A stretch of DNA of 64,000 nucleotides from Candidatus Fermentibacteraceae bacterium (GTDB lineage Bacteria; Fermentibacterota; Fermentibacteria; Fermentibacterales; JCC-6): contig JADGDO010000002.1 in the NCBI GenBank assembly GCA_016744855.1, positions 186,001 to 250,000 on the forward strand, given 5' to 3'. The position numbers and the translations under genes are program-made. Under the pieces are notes generated by a model. The model was not told the origin of the DNA. It searched no databases and saw only the letters and a program-made list of their open reading frames with translations. Position 1 is the first letter of the stretch, and every line of letters starts with the position of its first letter. Below are positions 43,942-54,106 of this stretch, piece by piece.

Positions 43942-43979
43942 AAAAGGCCACTCTCCTGCATGCAGGGGAGTGGCCTTTT
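43942..43979. terminator. bidirectional terminator
   Basis: An almost perfect 38-bp dyad: AAAAGGCCACTC on one side and GAGTGGCCTTTT on the other, with a CCTGCATGCAGG centre. Each strand ends in a T-run. It closes the BON-LysM gene on the plus strand and the rpsL-rpsG operon on the minus strand. Confidence 0.92.
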
Positions 43980-43995
43980 CTTTATCAGTCAGAAG

Positions 43996-44460
43996 TTACC
44001 AGCGGTAGTGGGCAAATGCCTTATTGGCGTCAGCCATCTTGTGGGTATCTTCTTTTTTCTTAACACTGGAACCTTCACCGCGGGAAGCATCCAAAAACTC
44101 GGCAGCCAGACGCGTTCTCATGGTGTTACCCTTACGCTTTCTGGAGAAACCGATGATCCATCTCATGGCAAGTGCGTCCCTTTCTTCGGGGCGAACTTCA
44201 AGAGGAATCTGATATGTGGATCCACCGACACGACGACTCTTAACCTTCAAAACGGGACGCACATTGTTCATAGCTTTAGTGAAAACGGCTACTGGGTCCT
44301 GGCCTTTTTCTGCAATGATATCAAATGCACCATAAACAATAGATTCTGCAACAGATTTCTTTCCCTGAAGCATGATATTGTTGATGAATTTGGCAATAAC
44401 AATATTACCGAATTTTACGTCTGGCAGAATTTCTCTGCGCTTTGGTCTATTTCTTCTCAT
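43996..44460 (-). CDS. rpsG: 30S ribosomal protein S7
   Basis: A 154-residue S7: [35 protein letters not shown], and the end [10 protein letters not shown]. Last gene of the rpoB-rpoC-rpsL-rpsG stretch; fusA does not follow it here. Confidence 0.97.
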   Translation of the reverse strand: MRRNRPKRREILPDVKFGNIVIAKFINNIMLQGKKSVAESIVYGAFDIIAEKGQDPVAVFTKAMNNVRPVLKVKSRRVGGSTYQIPLEVRPEERDALAMRWIIGFSRKRKGNTMRTRLAAEFLDASRGEGSSVKKKEDTHKMADANKAFAHYRW

Positions 44461-44475
44461 TTTATATTCCCCGCT

Positions 44476-44847
44476 CTACGATTCCCGTTTTGTTCCGTAT
44501 TTGGAACGGCTTTGTTTTCTACCTTCAACGCCGCTTGTATCCTCAACACCACGAATGATGTGATAACGTACGCCGGGAAGATCTTTTACTCGGCCACCCC
44601 TTACAAGAACAACGGAGTGTTCGTTAAGGTTGTGTCCCTCACCGGGAATATATGCTGTAACCTCGAACCCGTTACGCAGCCTCACGCGGGCAACCTTACG
44701 AAGTGCCGAGTTAGGTTTCTTAGGTGTGGAAGTGTACACTCTGGTACAGATTCCTTTCCTCTGTGGACAACTAGTCAGGGCTGGAGCCTTGTTTTTTTGA
44801 ACTTGCTTCTTACGCCCTTTTCGCACCAGCTGATTAATGGTGGGCAA
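44476..44847 (-). CDS. rpsL: 30S ribosomal protein S12
   Basis: A 123-residue S12 with the streptomycin-site segments [11 protein letters not shown] and [14 protein letters not shown], both of wild type. A short Cys (S-C-P-Q-R-K) loop precedes the first. GAAAGGAGAAAG lies upstream. Confidence 0.97.
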   Translation of the reverse strand: MPTINQLVRKGRKKQVQKNKAPALTSCPQRKGICTRVYTSTPKKPNSALRKVARVRLRNGFEVTAYIPGEGHNLNEHSVVLVRGGRVKDLPGVRYHIIRGVEDTSGVEGRKQSRSKYGTKRES

Positions 44848-44866
44848 ACTTTCTCCTTTCGTGGGT

Positions 44867-44882
44867 CAGCTCGTGCGAGCTG
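44867..44882 (-). promoter_or_regulatory. hairpin between rpoC and rpsL
   Basis: CAGCTCG-TG-CGAGCTG is a perfect 7-bp dyad in the 64-bp spacer between rpoC and rpsL, upstream of the rpsL ribosome site. Could be an mRNA processing or regulatory element. Confidence 0.35.
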
Positions 44883-44911
44883 CCGTTTCTCCTATTACAG
44901 TGAGTGCAACT

Positions 44912-47900
44912 CTATACATGATTAAACTTATCGTCAACCTCTGGCTCCGGGACCGGTATTGGTAACTCAGAACCATCGCTCATGGAAATGGCGATATCAC
45001 GGTAAGCTTTTACTCCAGTTCCTGCGGGTACAAGATGTCCCACAATAACATTTTCCTTTAGGCCAACCAGTCTATCCAGCTTGCCGTTAATGGCAGCGTC
45101 TGAAAGAACTGAATTTGTCTCCTGGAAGGATGCCGCGGAGAGGAAGCTTGTTGTAGCCAGTGATGCCTTGGTTATGCCAAGCAGCATTACATCACTGGAA
45201 GCAGGGCGTCTGCCCTGACCCATCATTTCCATGTTCACTTTATTCAGGGCAAGACGGCTCACTCTGGCTCCCTCGAGGAACTGAGTATCACCTGCATTCT
45301 CAACCCTTGCTTTACCCAGCATCTGTCTTACGACGATACCGATGTGTTTATCGTTAATCTTAACACCCTGAAGTCTGTAGACTTCCTGGATCTCATTAAG
45401 AAGATATGCCTCTACGCTCTCGGTACCAATAACTCTGAGGATATCATGTGGATCAAGAGGACCATCCGTGAGTTTGTCTCCTGCCTCAACACGATCGCCT
45501 TCGCGGACTCTAATGTGCTTGGTTGCCTGTATTTTAATATTGGCTTCCTGGCCCTGATCTCCAGCGATAGTCACCGTACGCATTGCAGCTTTAATCGGGC
45601 TCAGCGAAATAGTTCCGCTGATCTCAGCAATCGCTGCTGCATCGGAAGGACGTCTTGCTTCAAAAAGCTCGTCTACTCTTGGAAGACCACCGGTAATATC
45701 CTTCTGCATACCTGCTCGCTTAACCATTCTAGCGATGTGTGTACCTGTCCTAATGAGATGTCCATCTCTAACGTGAAGCGTTGCACCACTTGGTATCGGG
45801 TAGATACCTCTTACATGGTCCTTGATAAACTGTTCAACCGGATCTGCTCCAAGCTGACGCTGCTTACCGCGAACAACGATGTGGCTTCTGGAGCCACCCT
45901 TCTGGAAGAAACTCACAAAAATAAGAATTCGTGAGCTGGCAATTATCTCACTGAGACGAAGAATTACCTGGCGGGTTCCAGCATGAGCCTTATCAAGACT
46001 CGCAAGACCCATGATAAACGGATGACTCTGGCTGTAGGCAATCAGAGCATCCATGAATTCATCTTCGAGTTCCTCATTCTTACGGCTGCTGGAAACAGCC
46101 AGACGTTCTGTAACTTCTTTAAGGGTTTTGAACTCTTTTTTGTCTTTTGCTGTCTTTGCAGTCGAGTTTCCGAGCTGCTCAACAATTTCAGCAAATGCTG
46201 CATAACTACCGGTTCCTACTCTTCTGCAATCAAGAGAAAGGAAAGGCGTTTCAGATGGGCTGCTGGCATGATCATTGATGATATCATCATAAAGTGAAGT
46301 AGGACGAACGGCATTGGTATCACGATAGGTGAATACAATTCTACCGTTTTTACTTTCCACTTCTTCCAGAAGCTCGTTGAATGTTATCAGCTCTTCTTCC
46401 CTGCGCCTTGGACGGCCGGAAAGAACCACCATGTGCTCTGGAAGGATGAATATGTGGGGATGTAGCGTACGGCTTCTATCCTCCACAATAATCATCTGTC
46501 TGTGCTGCTCACTATCGATGTCCTCCTGAAGAGTAACATCCTCTTCAATATCCACATAGTGAATTGAACCGGAATGCTCACTCACAATCGGATTACTGAA
46601 GGGCTCAGCTACAAACAGAAGCTCATCTCTCTCAACGATCTGATCATCACCAACGAACATGATAGCTCCGGGAGATATCTCGTAGGAAGAGAGAATTTCA
46701 CCATCGCCGTCAACAACATCAATCTGGCCGTTTCTTGAAGCAATGACACTTGGGTTGCCCTCTGCATCAGTACCCTCAACCATGTGTATGTTCCTGAAAC
46801 TAATTTTTCCAGGATGTCTGGCCTTAACCTGGTTGTCCTGTGCCTCGCGAGACGCAACACCACCGGTATGGAAAGTTCTGAGTGTAAGCTGTGTACCTGG
46901 CTCACCGATTGACTGAGCAGCAATAACACCGGCTGCCTCTCCTTCGGTAACCATTCTGTTACGGCTTAGATCCCACCCGTAACACTTTCCACACAAACCG
47001 CGTTCTGCTTCACAGGTAAGTACCGACCGGATTTTAACAGACTCGATGGAACGTGAATCTATGTACGAAGCAAGTTTGGGTGTAATCTCTGCTCCGGAAT
47101 CACAGATAATCTCATCGGTCACAGGGTCGTAAACATCCTCTGCAGTCACACGTCCAACAATACGCTCGCTGAGCTTTTCAATAACCTTCTCGCCCTCTTT
47201 AAGAGCAGTAATTTCACGACCGCGAATGGTTCCGCAATCCTCTTTAGAAATCACTACATCCTGACAAACATCAACAAGACGTCTGGTCAGGTAACCGGCA
47301 TCAGCCGTTTTAAGGGCGGTATCGGCAAGACCTTTTCTGGAACCGTGAGTTGAGATGGAGTATTCGATAACCGAAAGACCCTCTTTGAGGGAACTGATAA
47401 TCGGTGTTTCAATTGTTTCACCGATCTCACCTGAGAGCTTCTTCTTCGGTTTGGCCATAAGACCTCGCATACCTGCAAGCTGTCTTACCTGTTCGATACT
47501 TCCTCGAGCACCCGAGTTTGCCATCAGATAGATGGGATTGAACCCGTGGTTATCATGACTGAGCTGCTCCATCATAGCGTTCTTCACGCCATCGGTAGCT
47601 GTTGACCATACATCAATAATCTTGTTGTATCTGTCACTCTCGGTCATTTCACCCTTACGGGCAGCAAACTCAACCTCAGCCACAAGGGCTGAACTTTCTT
47701 TGATGATCCCGCTCTTAGCGTCAGGAATAATCATGTCGTCCATACCCACTGTTAAACCGCAGGTGGTACTGTACTTGAATCCGAGGTCCTTGAGGTTATC
47801 AAGGAATACAGCAGTTTTGACAGCACCGAGTTCATTGAATGATCTCGATACCATACGGTTCAAACCCTTTTTCCCGAATATTTTAGCGTGGGATTCAGTA

Positions 47901-49693
47901 AGGCCATTGGCCATTATGTAACCCATACCCTCGGGAACAATAGAGTTAAAGATTACCTGACCCGGGGTCGTGTAATCCTTCCAGTATTTGGGCTGACGTC
48001 TTTCGCCCTTGGAATTTATCTCATTAATTTTATTAATGTTACGTATTTTGATTCTGGTATGAAGATTTACCTTACCAGCATCCAGTGCCCCGATTACCTC
48101 ACTCTTTGATGCGAAGATCATACCCTCGCCTTTGTCTTTGGCAAGAGGTTTCGTGATGTAATAAGCACCGATAACAATATCGTGGCTCGGAGCTGCTACA
48201 GGTTCACCGCTTGAAGGCTGAAGAATATTTCGGCTTCCAAGCATTAGAACTCGTGCTTCAATCTGGGCTTCAGCAGAGAGAGGAAGGTGAACAGCCATCT
48301 GATCGCCATCGAAATCTGCATTGAAAGCTGCACATGCAAGCGGGTGAAGCCTAATGGCAAGACCCTCCACAAGTACAGGTTCGAAAGCCTGGATTCCAAG
48401 TCTGTGCAGGGTTGGTGCACGGTTAAGCAACACAGGGTGATTTGCTATAACCTCTTCAAGTATTGCCCAGACAATTTCATCTTTGTCTTCAACCTGCTTC
48501 TGAGCCATCTTTACCTTGTCACCGGTTAACCTGGCCAGTCTTCCAACCACGAATGGTTTGAATAGCTCGAGAGCCATGGTCTTGGGAAGACCACACTGGT
48601 GCATTTTAAGCTCGGGACCAACAACAATTACAGAACGACCGGAATAGTCTACTCGTTTACCGAGCAAATTCTGACGGAATCTTCCACGCTTGCCCTTAAG
48701 CAAATCAGAAAGACTGCGCAGAGGACGCATTCCTGCACCCTTTACCGGTTTACGGCGACTACCATTATCCAGAACAGCATCTACAGCTTCCTGAAGCATT
48801 CTCTTCTCGTTACGGAGAATAACATCTGGAGCCTGGAGATCAAGAAGTCTCAGCAATCTGTTGTTTCTGTTAATAACGCGCCTATAGAGATCGTTGAGAT
48901 CACTTGAAGCGAATCGTCCACCCTCAAGAGGCACGAGTGGCCTAAGATCAGGAGGAAGAACAGGGAGTATTCGAAGAATCATCCACTCCGGCTTGTTATC
49001 ATTCTTTGAGCTTTCAAAAGCAACAACCTCTTTCAGGCGCTTCAGATTCTTCTGACGCCTGCTCTGTGTGGTTTCATTGGCAATACTCGTACGAAGAGTT
49101 GCTGCCAGTTCATCCAGATCTATTTCCGAGAGAAGGCTTGTTACAGCTTCCGCTCCCATGCCTACGGTAAAGGCATCTTCACCGTAAGTTTCTCTAGCGG
49201 CGTAGTAATCCTCATCATCCAGGACTTTGCCCGGTTTGAGAGAAGGATGTTCGCTCGTGATTACGATATATGATTCGTAATACAGAACACGTTCCAGATT
49301 AAGATTGGTGATATCAAGAAGCTTGTTGATTTTTCTGCTCTTGAAATACCAGATGTGAGATACAGGAACAGCAAGTTCAATATGTCCCATGCGACTGCGT
49401 CTGACCCGTGAATGGGTAACTTCAACACCGCATCGGTCACACTTAACACCTCTGTAACGAGGTTTTTTGTACCTTCCGCAACTGCACTCCCAGTCCTTTA
49501 CCGGACCGAATATTTTTTCACAAAAGAGACCGTCCGCCTCAGGCTTGTAACTGCGATAATTTATAGTTTCAGCCTTGGTCACCTCGCCGTAAGACCATTC
49601 TTTAATAGTCTCCGGTGAAGCAAGACTGATTCTTATTCCTGAGAAATCAGCCGGAAATGTATTGGCATCTCTTAGGGAATGTGAATCAAGCAT
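44912..49693 (-). CDS. rpoC: RNA polymerase beta-prime subunit with enlarged SI3 region
   Basis: A 1593-residue subunit. The first zinc site is C-S-C-G-R-Y-K-K and C-D-R-C-G near residue 70-90, the catalytic loop is N-A-D-F-D-G-D-Q-M-A near residue 460, and the second zinc cluster is T-C-E-A-E-R-G-L-C-G-K-C. The trigger loop (T-L-R-T-F-H-T-G-G-V-A) is followed by an SI3-type insertion and then K-D-I-T-G-G-L-P-R-V. Between these points there are roughly 385 residues, against about 190 in E. coli; the extra part lies near residues 1090-1300, where helical and charged sequence replaces the short SI3 loop. It starts 1 nt after rpoB. Confidence 0.97.
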   Translation of the reverse strand: MLDSHSLRDANTFPADFSGIRISLASPETIKEWSYGEVTKAETINYRSYKPEADGLFCEKIFGPVKDWECSCGRYKKPRYRGVKCDRCGVEVTHSRVRRSRMGHIELAVPVSHIWYFKSRKINKLLDITNLNLERVLYYESYIVITSEHPSLKPGKVLDDEDYYAARETYGEDAFTVGMGAEAVTSLLSEIDLDELAATLRTSIANETTQSRRQKNLKRLKEVVAFESSKNDNKPEWMILRILPVLPPDLRPLVPLEGGRFASSDLNDLYRRVINRNNRLLRLLDLQAPDVILRNEKRMLQEAVDAVLDNGSRRKPVKGAGMRPLRSLSDLLKGKRGRFRQNLLGKRVDYSGRSVIVVGPELKMHQCGLPKTMALELFKPFVVGRLARLTGDKVKMAQKQVEDKDEIVWAILEEVIANHPVLLNRAPTLHRLGIQAFEPVLVEGLAIRLHPLACAAFNADFDGDQMAVHLPLSAEAQIEARVLMLGSRNILQPSSGEPVAAPSHDIVIGAYYITKPLAKDKGEGMIFASKSEVIGALDAGKVNLHTRIKIRNINKINEINSKGERRQPKYWKDYTTPGQVIFNSIVPEGMGYIMANGLTESHAKIFGKKGLNRMVSRSFNELGAVKTAVFLDNLKDLGFKYSTTCGLTVGMDDMIIPDAKSGIIKESSALVAEVEFAARKGEMTESDRYNKIIDVWSTATDGVKNAMMEQLSHDNHGFNPIYLMANSGARGSIEQVRQLAGMRGLMAKPKKKLSGEIGETIETPIISSLKEGLSVIEYSISTHGSRKGLADTALKTADAGYLTRRLVDVCQDVVISKEDCGTIRGREITALKEGEKVIEKLSERIVGRVTAEDVYDPVTDEIICDSGAEITPKLASYIDSRSIESVKIRSVLTCEAERGLCGKCYGWDLSRNRMVTEGEAAGVIAAQSIGEPGTQLTLRTFHTGGVASREAQDNQVKARHPGKISFRNIHMVEGTDAEGNPSVIASRNGQIDVVDGDGEILSSYEISPGAIMFVGDDQIVERDELLFVAEPFSNPIVSEHSGSIHYVDIEEDVTLQEDIDSEQHRQMIIVEDRSRTLHPHIFILPEHMVVLSGRPRRREEELITFNELLEEVESKNGRIVFTYRDTNAVRPTSLYDDIINDHASSPSETPFLSLDCRRVGTGSYAAFAEIVEQLGNSTAKTAKDKKEFKTLKEVTERLAVSSSRKNEELEDEFMDALIAYSQSHPFIMGLASLDKAHAGTRQVILRLSEIIASSRILIFVSFFQKGGSRSHIVVRGKQRQLGADPVEQFIKDHVRGIYPIPSGATLHVRDGHLIRTGTHIARMVKRAGMQKDITGGLPRVDELFEARRPSDAAAIAEISGTISLSPIKAAMRTVTIAGDQGQEANIKIQATKHIRVREGDRVEAGDKLTDGPLDPHDILRVIGTESVEAYLLNEIQEVYRLQGVKINDKHIGIVVRQMLGKARVENAGDTQFLEGARVSRLALNKVNMEMMGQGRRPASSDVMLLGITKASLATTSFLSAASFQETNSVLSDAAINGKLDRLVGLKENVIVGHLVPAGTGVKAYRDIAISMSDGSELPIPVPEPEVDDKFNHV

Positions 49694-49694
49694 T

Positions 49695-52600
49695 CTACCT
49701 CTCCCTCTCTTCAGTCATGTCAAGTTCGACGTCCAGAGCTAGACTTCTCATTTCACTGAGAAGAACATTGAACGCCTCAGGCGTTCCTCTGGTTTCGACA
49801 TTCCTGCCATGAACTATTGCCTTGTAAGCTTCAGTACGCCCGTCAACATCATCACTCTTGATGGTGAGCATTTCCTGAAGACAATGCGATGCGCCGTAAG
49901 CTTCAAGAGCCCAGACTTCCATCTCGCCGAGTCTCTGCCCGCCATTCTGGGCTTTTCCACCCAGAGGCTGCTGTGTAACCATGGCGTATGGTCCAGTGGA
50001 TCGCGCATGAATTTTATCTTCAACCTGGTGGGCAAGCTTAAGCATGTACATCCTGCCGACAGTAACTCTTTGATCAAATGGCTCGCCTGTTCTGCCATCG
50101 TACAGCACGGTTTTACCGTCGCGGTCATGGCCAGCCTCTTCCAGAAGATCAGCGATGTCTTTGTTGTTCACACTGTCAAAAACAGGAGTAATAGCATTAA
50201 TACCGAGATCGGCTGCAGCCATACCCAGGTTAGTTTCCATAATCTGTCCCACATTCATTCTACTGGGGACACCAAGAGGGTTGAGGCAGATATCTACGGG
50301 AGTTCCATCAGGAAGATAAGGCATATCCTCCTCAGGAACGATAATGCTTACAACACCCTTGTTACCGTGACGGCCAGCCATCTTGTCACCGATACGAAGT
50401 GTTCTTCGCTTAGCAACATAAACTTTTACCAGTCTTGTAACGCCGGGTTTCAGCTCATCTCCGCGATGAAGTCTGTCTTCAATATCCTGATACTTATCAT
50501 TAAGTTCTTTGAGTTTGTTCTCTGCGCTGCGCAGAATTCTTCTGGCTCTGTCATCTACTACGAGGTCTTCAACAAGCTGACGGTTAAAATCGAGATCAGT
50601 GAAATCGATTTTTTTGAGGAAAGTAACAGTAATTTTTCTTCCCTCGGGAATCAGCTGTTCTCCGGTTACCCCGTCGATGAATGTCGCAGCTTTTCGTCCT
50701 GCAAGGACGTCTCTCAGCATTGCATCGCGATTTTCGAAGAGTCTTCTTTCGCTCTCCATGCGCTCTTCGCGGATGGCATCAACGCGAGATTCAATTTCTC
50801 GTCTTCCACGCTCAGTATCGTCTCTGCGAGAGTAAACCTTAACGTCAACTACAATACCGGACATTCCAACAGGAGCTTTAAGGGATGTATCTTTCACATC
50901 ACTCGCTCTCTTACCGAATATCGCCCGGATAAGACGCTCCTCGGGAGAGAGATCCTGTTCACCCTTGGGGCTTACTTTACCCACAAGAATGTCTCCTGCT
51001 CTGATTCTGGAACCGATACGGACAATACCGTTGTCATCCAGATTGCGCATAGCATCGCGCTTTTCAGTCGCATTAGGAAGATCATAGGTCAGTTCTTCAG
51101 GACCGAGTTTGGTTTCACGGAATTGTGTTTCAAACTCTACGATGTGAACAGAGGTAAAGGTATCATCCTTAACTACTCTCTCGCTCACTACGATAGCATC
51201 CTCAAAGTTGTAACCGTTCCAGGGAGTGAAAGCAACAAGTGCATTAACACCGATAGCAAGTCGACCATTTTTAGTCGCCATACCGTCAGCGAGAATATCA
51301 CCTTTTTCCACTTTATCACCAATTGAAACAAGTGGCTTCTGGTTTACACATGTATCCTGGTTAGACCGCTCGAATTTTCTAAGAGAATAAACATCTTCTC
51401 TATCGAAATCATATTCATCACCGTCTGCCTTTATAACAACTCTGCCGGCATCAACATGAGTGATAATACCAGCTCTCTCTGCAACAACAATCGATCCACT
51501 ATCTCTCGCTGCAATCTCTTCCATACCAGTACCAACTACCGGATCATCTGTGAAAAGAAGAGGTACAGCCTGACGTTGCATATTTGAACCCATCAGGGCC
51601 CTGTTTGCATCATCATGCTCAAGGAAAGGAATAAGAGCTGCGGAAAGTCCTACAAGCTGCATTGGACTTACATCGATGTACTCCACTTCCTCAGGTGTAA
51701 CCATCGGGAATGCACCGGCTTTTCTTGCTCTTACCAGAGGGCCAATAAGTCTGTTGTCGTTATCGACAAGAGAATCAGCCTCTGCAACTGTTGTTCTATC
51801 TTCTTTATCTGCTGACAGGAAAGAAACTTCATTTGTTATCTTTCCATTAATCACTCGCCTGTATGGTGTTTCAAGGAAGCCAAATCGGTTGATTGATGCG
51901 TAAACAGAGAGTGTTGTAATTAGACCAATGTTCGGTCCCTCAGGTGTTTCCACTGGGCATACTCTGCCGTAATGGGTGTGGTGAACATCTCTTACATCGA
52001 AACCGGCGCGCTCTCTCGTAAGACCACCCTCACCAAGTGCACTTGTACGGCGCTTGTGGGTAAGTTCAGCAAGAGGATTTGTCTGCTCCATAAACTGAGA
52101 CAACTGACTCTGTCCAAAGAAAGAGTTAATAACGCTGGAGAGGGTTCTTGAGTTAACAAGATCCTGTGGTCTGAGTTTCTCCCTGTCTTGCTGTCCCATT
52201 CTGTCTTTGATAGTTCTGGCCATCCTGGCAAGACCCTTTGAGAATTCCTGACCGAGAAGTTCGCCAACAGTCTTTACTCTTCGGTTACCGAGGTGATCAA
52301 TATCATCAGAGACATTGGTGCCCTCCCGGAGACATATAAGATTATCAACAATAGAAACAAGATCTGGAACTGTCAGTGTCAACTTATCCATGGACGTGTT
52401 TATGTTCAATCTCTCATTCAGCTTGTATCGTCCAACCTCACTCAGGCTGTAACGTTTGCTGTCAAAGAACATTGATCTTAAATAGCTTCTGGCGTGATCA
52501 AGCGAAGGTGCGTCGGTTCCGCGAAGTGCTTCGTAGATCCACATTGTAGCAGAAGCTTCACTCTTCTCTATACCTGCACCCAGTGCAGCCTCTTCTTTTG

Positions 52601-53513
52601 CAAGTGTACGACGAATACTGTCTATGCTGTTGCGGTCATTACGTGGCTCAAGAAATTTTACTTTGAGTATGCCCGCAGCGGCAAGTTTCTCCAGTTTCTC
52701 CACACTTTCCACAGGCTCATCGCAGCGAACAAGAAATTCTCCAGTTTCGCTATCAATAATATCCTCTGCGAATGACTTGTGTACGATCTCAGAGACCTTT
52801 GACTGTCTCTTAAGAATCGATGCAAGTTCCTTCTCCTGTACAGGGTAGAAGGATGAAAGTATTTCTGTTTCAGTACTAAGTCCAAGCGCTCTTAAGAGCA
52901 TGGTGATTGGAATTCGCTTGGGCTTTTTATCAATATTAGCAAAAATAATGTCGTTAGAATCAAGTGTTAAATCCAACCAGGATCCCTTCTGCGGGATAAC
53001 TCTGGCTGTACAGATTCTACGGCCCCTCTGCTGCGTCTTCTCTTCGAAGAAAACACCGGGACTTCTGTGAAGCTGACTAACTATTACTCGTTCAGCTCCG
53101 TTAATAATAAATGATCCGTTTTCTGTCATCTGAGGAAGCTCACCAAGGAATGTACCCTGATCAACAGCCATCTTCATAACAAGTGTTTCTGGATCTCTGG
53201 TTACAAGTCGCATTGTAGCATTCAAAGGTGCGGAAAAAGTTACGCCTCGCTCTACTGCCTCGCGTTTCGAGTGCCGCGGACGACCTATATCGTAACCAAC
53301 ATACTCCAAAGAGAATTCTTTAGTCGAACTCTCGATGGGAAAAGTGTCTATTAATATTTTATGAAGCCCCTGGGGGAGCCTCTCCTCGGGCTTAACGTCT
53401 GCCTGAAGAAAATTGTCGAACGATTCCTTCTGCACTCTCAATAAGTCAGGAACTCTTATCGCAGGTTTAACGCGAGAAAAATTCCTCATAGGTCTCGTTT
53501 TTTTCACTGCCAC
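49695..53513 (-). CDS. rpoB: RNA polymerase beta subunit
   Basis: A 1272-residue subunit. The rifampicin region reads F-F-G-Q-S-Q-L-S-Q-F-M-E-Q-T-N-P with H-K-R-R-T-S-A-L-G after it. Compared with E. coli this has Glu at the Asp516 position and Thr at Ile530; His526 and Ser531 are conserved. G-D-K-M-A-G-R-H-G-N-K-G and the C-terminal S-F-N-V-L-like F-N-V-L-L-S-E are intact. Slightly shorter than E. coli, as in the Bacteroidetes group. GGAGTGGCAGTG-type start (ATG). Confidence 0.98.
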   Translation of the reverse strand: MAVKKTRPMRNFSRVKPAIRVPDLLRVQKESFDNFLQADVKPEERLPQGLHKILIDTFPIESSTKEFSLEYVGYDIGRPRHSKREAVERGVTFSAPLNATMRLVTRDPETLVMKMAVDQGTFLGELPQMTENGSFIINGAERVIVSQLHRSPGVFFEEKTQQRGRRICTARVIPQKGSWLDLTLDSNDIIFANIDKKPKRIPITMLLRALGLSTETEILSSFYPVQEKELASILKRQSKVSEIVHKSFAEDIIDSETGEFLVRCDEPVESVEKLEKLAAAGILKVKFLEPRNDRNSIDSIRRTLAKEEAALGAGIEKSEASATMWIYEALRGTDAPSLDHARSYLRSMFFDSKRYSLSEVGRYKLNERLNINTSMDKLTLTVPDLVSIVDNLICLREGTNVSDDIDHLGNRRVKTVGELLGQEFSKGLARMARTIKDRMGQQDREKLRPQDLVNSRTLSSVINSFFGQSQLSQFMEQTNPLAELTHKRRTSALGEGGLTRERAGFDVRDVHHTHYGRVCPVETPEGPNIGLITTLSVYASINRFGFLETPYRRVINGKITNEVSFLSADKEDRTTVAEADSLVDNDNRLIGPLVRARKAGAFPMVTPEEVEYIDVSPMQLVGLSAALIPFLEHDDANRALMGSNMQRQAVPLLFTDDPVVGTGMEEIAARDSGSIVVAERAGIITHVDAGRVVIKADGDEYDFDREDVYSLRKFERSNQDTCVNQKPLVSIGDKVEKGDILADGMATKNGRLAIGVNALVAFTPWNGYNFEDAIVVSERVVKDDTFTSVHIVEFETQFRETKLGPEELTYDLPNATEKRDAMRNLDDNGIVRIGSRIRAGDILVGKVSPKGEQDLSPEERLIRAIFGKRASDVKDTSLKAPVGMSGIVVDVKVYSRRDDTERGRREIESRVDAIREERMESERRLFENRDAMLRDVLAGRKAATFIDGVTGEQLIPEGRKITVTFLKKIDFTDLDFNRQLVEDLVVDDRARRILRSAENKLKELNDKYQDIEDRLHRGDELKPGVTRLVKVYVAKRRTLRIGDKMAGRHGNKGVVSIIVPEEDMPYLPDGTPVDICLNPLGVPSRMNVGQIMETNLGMAAADLGINAITPVFDSVNNKDIADLLEEAGHDRDGKTVLYDGRTGEPFDQRVTVGRMYMLKLAHQVEDKIHARSTGPYAMVTQQPLGGKAQNGGQRLGEMEVWALEAYGASHCLQEMLTIKSDDVDGRTEAYKAIVHGRNVETRGTPEAFNVLLSEMRSLALDVELDMTEERER

Positions 53514-53588
53514 TCCTCTACACTGCTCCTGTACCGAAATAAGCTAATTAGCGGGATATCACGAATTTCTCACCAGTACTCAATGAAC

Positions 53589-53649
53589 CCCGGCAAGAAG
53601 TCCGGGAATAAGGGGCTGAAGGCGGGAGGAGTAGTACTCCCCTCCCGCC
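53589..53649 (-). terminator. two hairpins between rplL and rpoB
   Basis: In the 158-bp spacer a large imperfect hairpin (53621-53649: GGCGGGAGGAGTA with TACTCC-CC-TCCCGCC) follows rplL, and a smaller one (53589-53606: CCCGG / CCGGG) comes next. Neither has a T-run on the minus strand. In E. coli the same spacer holds an attenuator and an RNase III site that set the rpoBC to rplJL ratio, so an attenuation or processing role is likely. Confidence 0.55.
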
Positions 53650-53671
53650 GTCAGTATAGGTAATCTGGTAT

Positions 53672-54049
53672 CTATTTAAGAACAGCTGTTGCGCCGGCCT
53701 CTTCAAGCTGCTTCTTTACCTCTTCTGCTTCGGCCTTCTCAACACCCTCTTTAACCTTGGACGGTACGTTGTCTACAAGATCCTTGGCTTCTTTGAGACC
53801 GAGACCTGTAAGCTCACGAACGACCTTGATAACGGCGATCTTCTTAGCGCCGAAACTTTCAAGAACAACGTCGAACTCGCTCTGCTCTTCTACTGCTTCT
53901 CCGGCAGGACCTGCTGCTACAGCTGCTGCTGCAGGTGCTGCTGCTGATACACCGAACTTGTCTTCCATTTCCTTAACAAGCTCAGCGAGCTCAAGGACGG
54001 TCATGTTCGAAATAGCCTCGATGACCGCGGCCTTTCTATCTTCACTCAT
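53672..54049 (-). CDS. rplL: 50S ribosomal protein L7/L12
   Basis: A 125-residue stalk protein: N-terminal dimer helices with [10 protein letters not shown], an Ala-rich hinge (A-A-A-P-A-A-A-A-V), and the globular C-terminal domain [20 protein letters not shown]. Recruits translation GTPases. Confidence 0.98.
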   Translation of the reverse strand: MSEDRKAAVIEAISNMTVLELAELVKEMEDKFGVSAAAPAAAAVAAGPAGEAVEEQSEFDVVLESFGAKKIAVIKVVRELTGLGLKEAKDLVDNVPSKVKEGVEKAEAEEVKKQLEEAGATAVLK

Positions 54050-54106
54050 CGTATTTCCTCCGTACTTCGCGAGATTCCAGTGAATCCCGTGTTGCTATTG
54101 TTCAAG

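Noticed and set aside
43960-44925. 321-codon plus-strand open frame over rpsG and rpsL
   Set aside because: It is antisense to two certain ribosomal genes and starts inside a terminator.
49809-51326. 505-codon plus-strand open frame opposite rpoB
   Set aside because: It is antisense to a highly conserved rpoB segment, has no ribosome site and its composition is that of reverse-read coding sequence.
49695-53513. Glu at the RpoB Asp516 position as a rifampicin-resistance mutation
   Set aside because: In a distant lineage this is as likely to be the natural residue; no resistance can be claimed from it.
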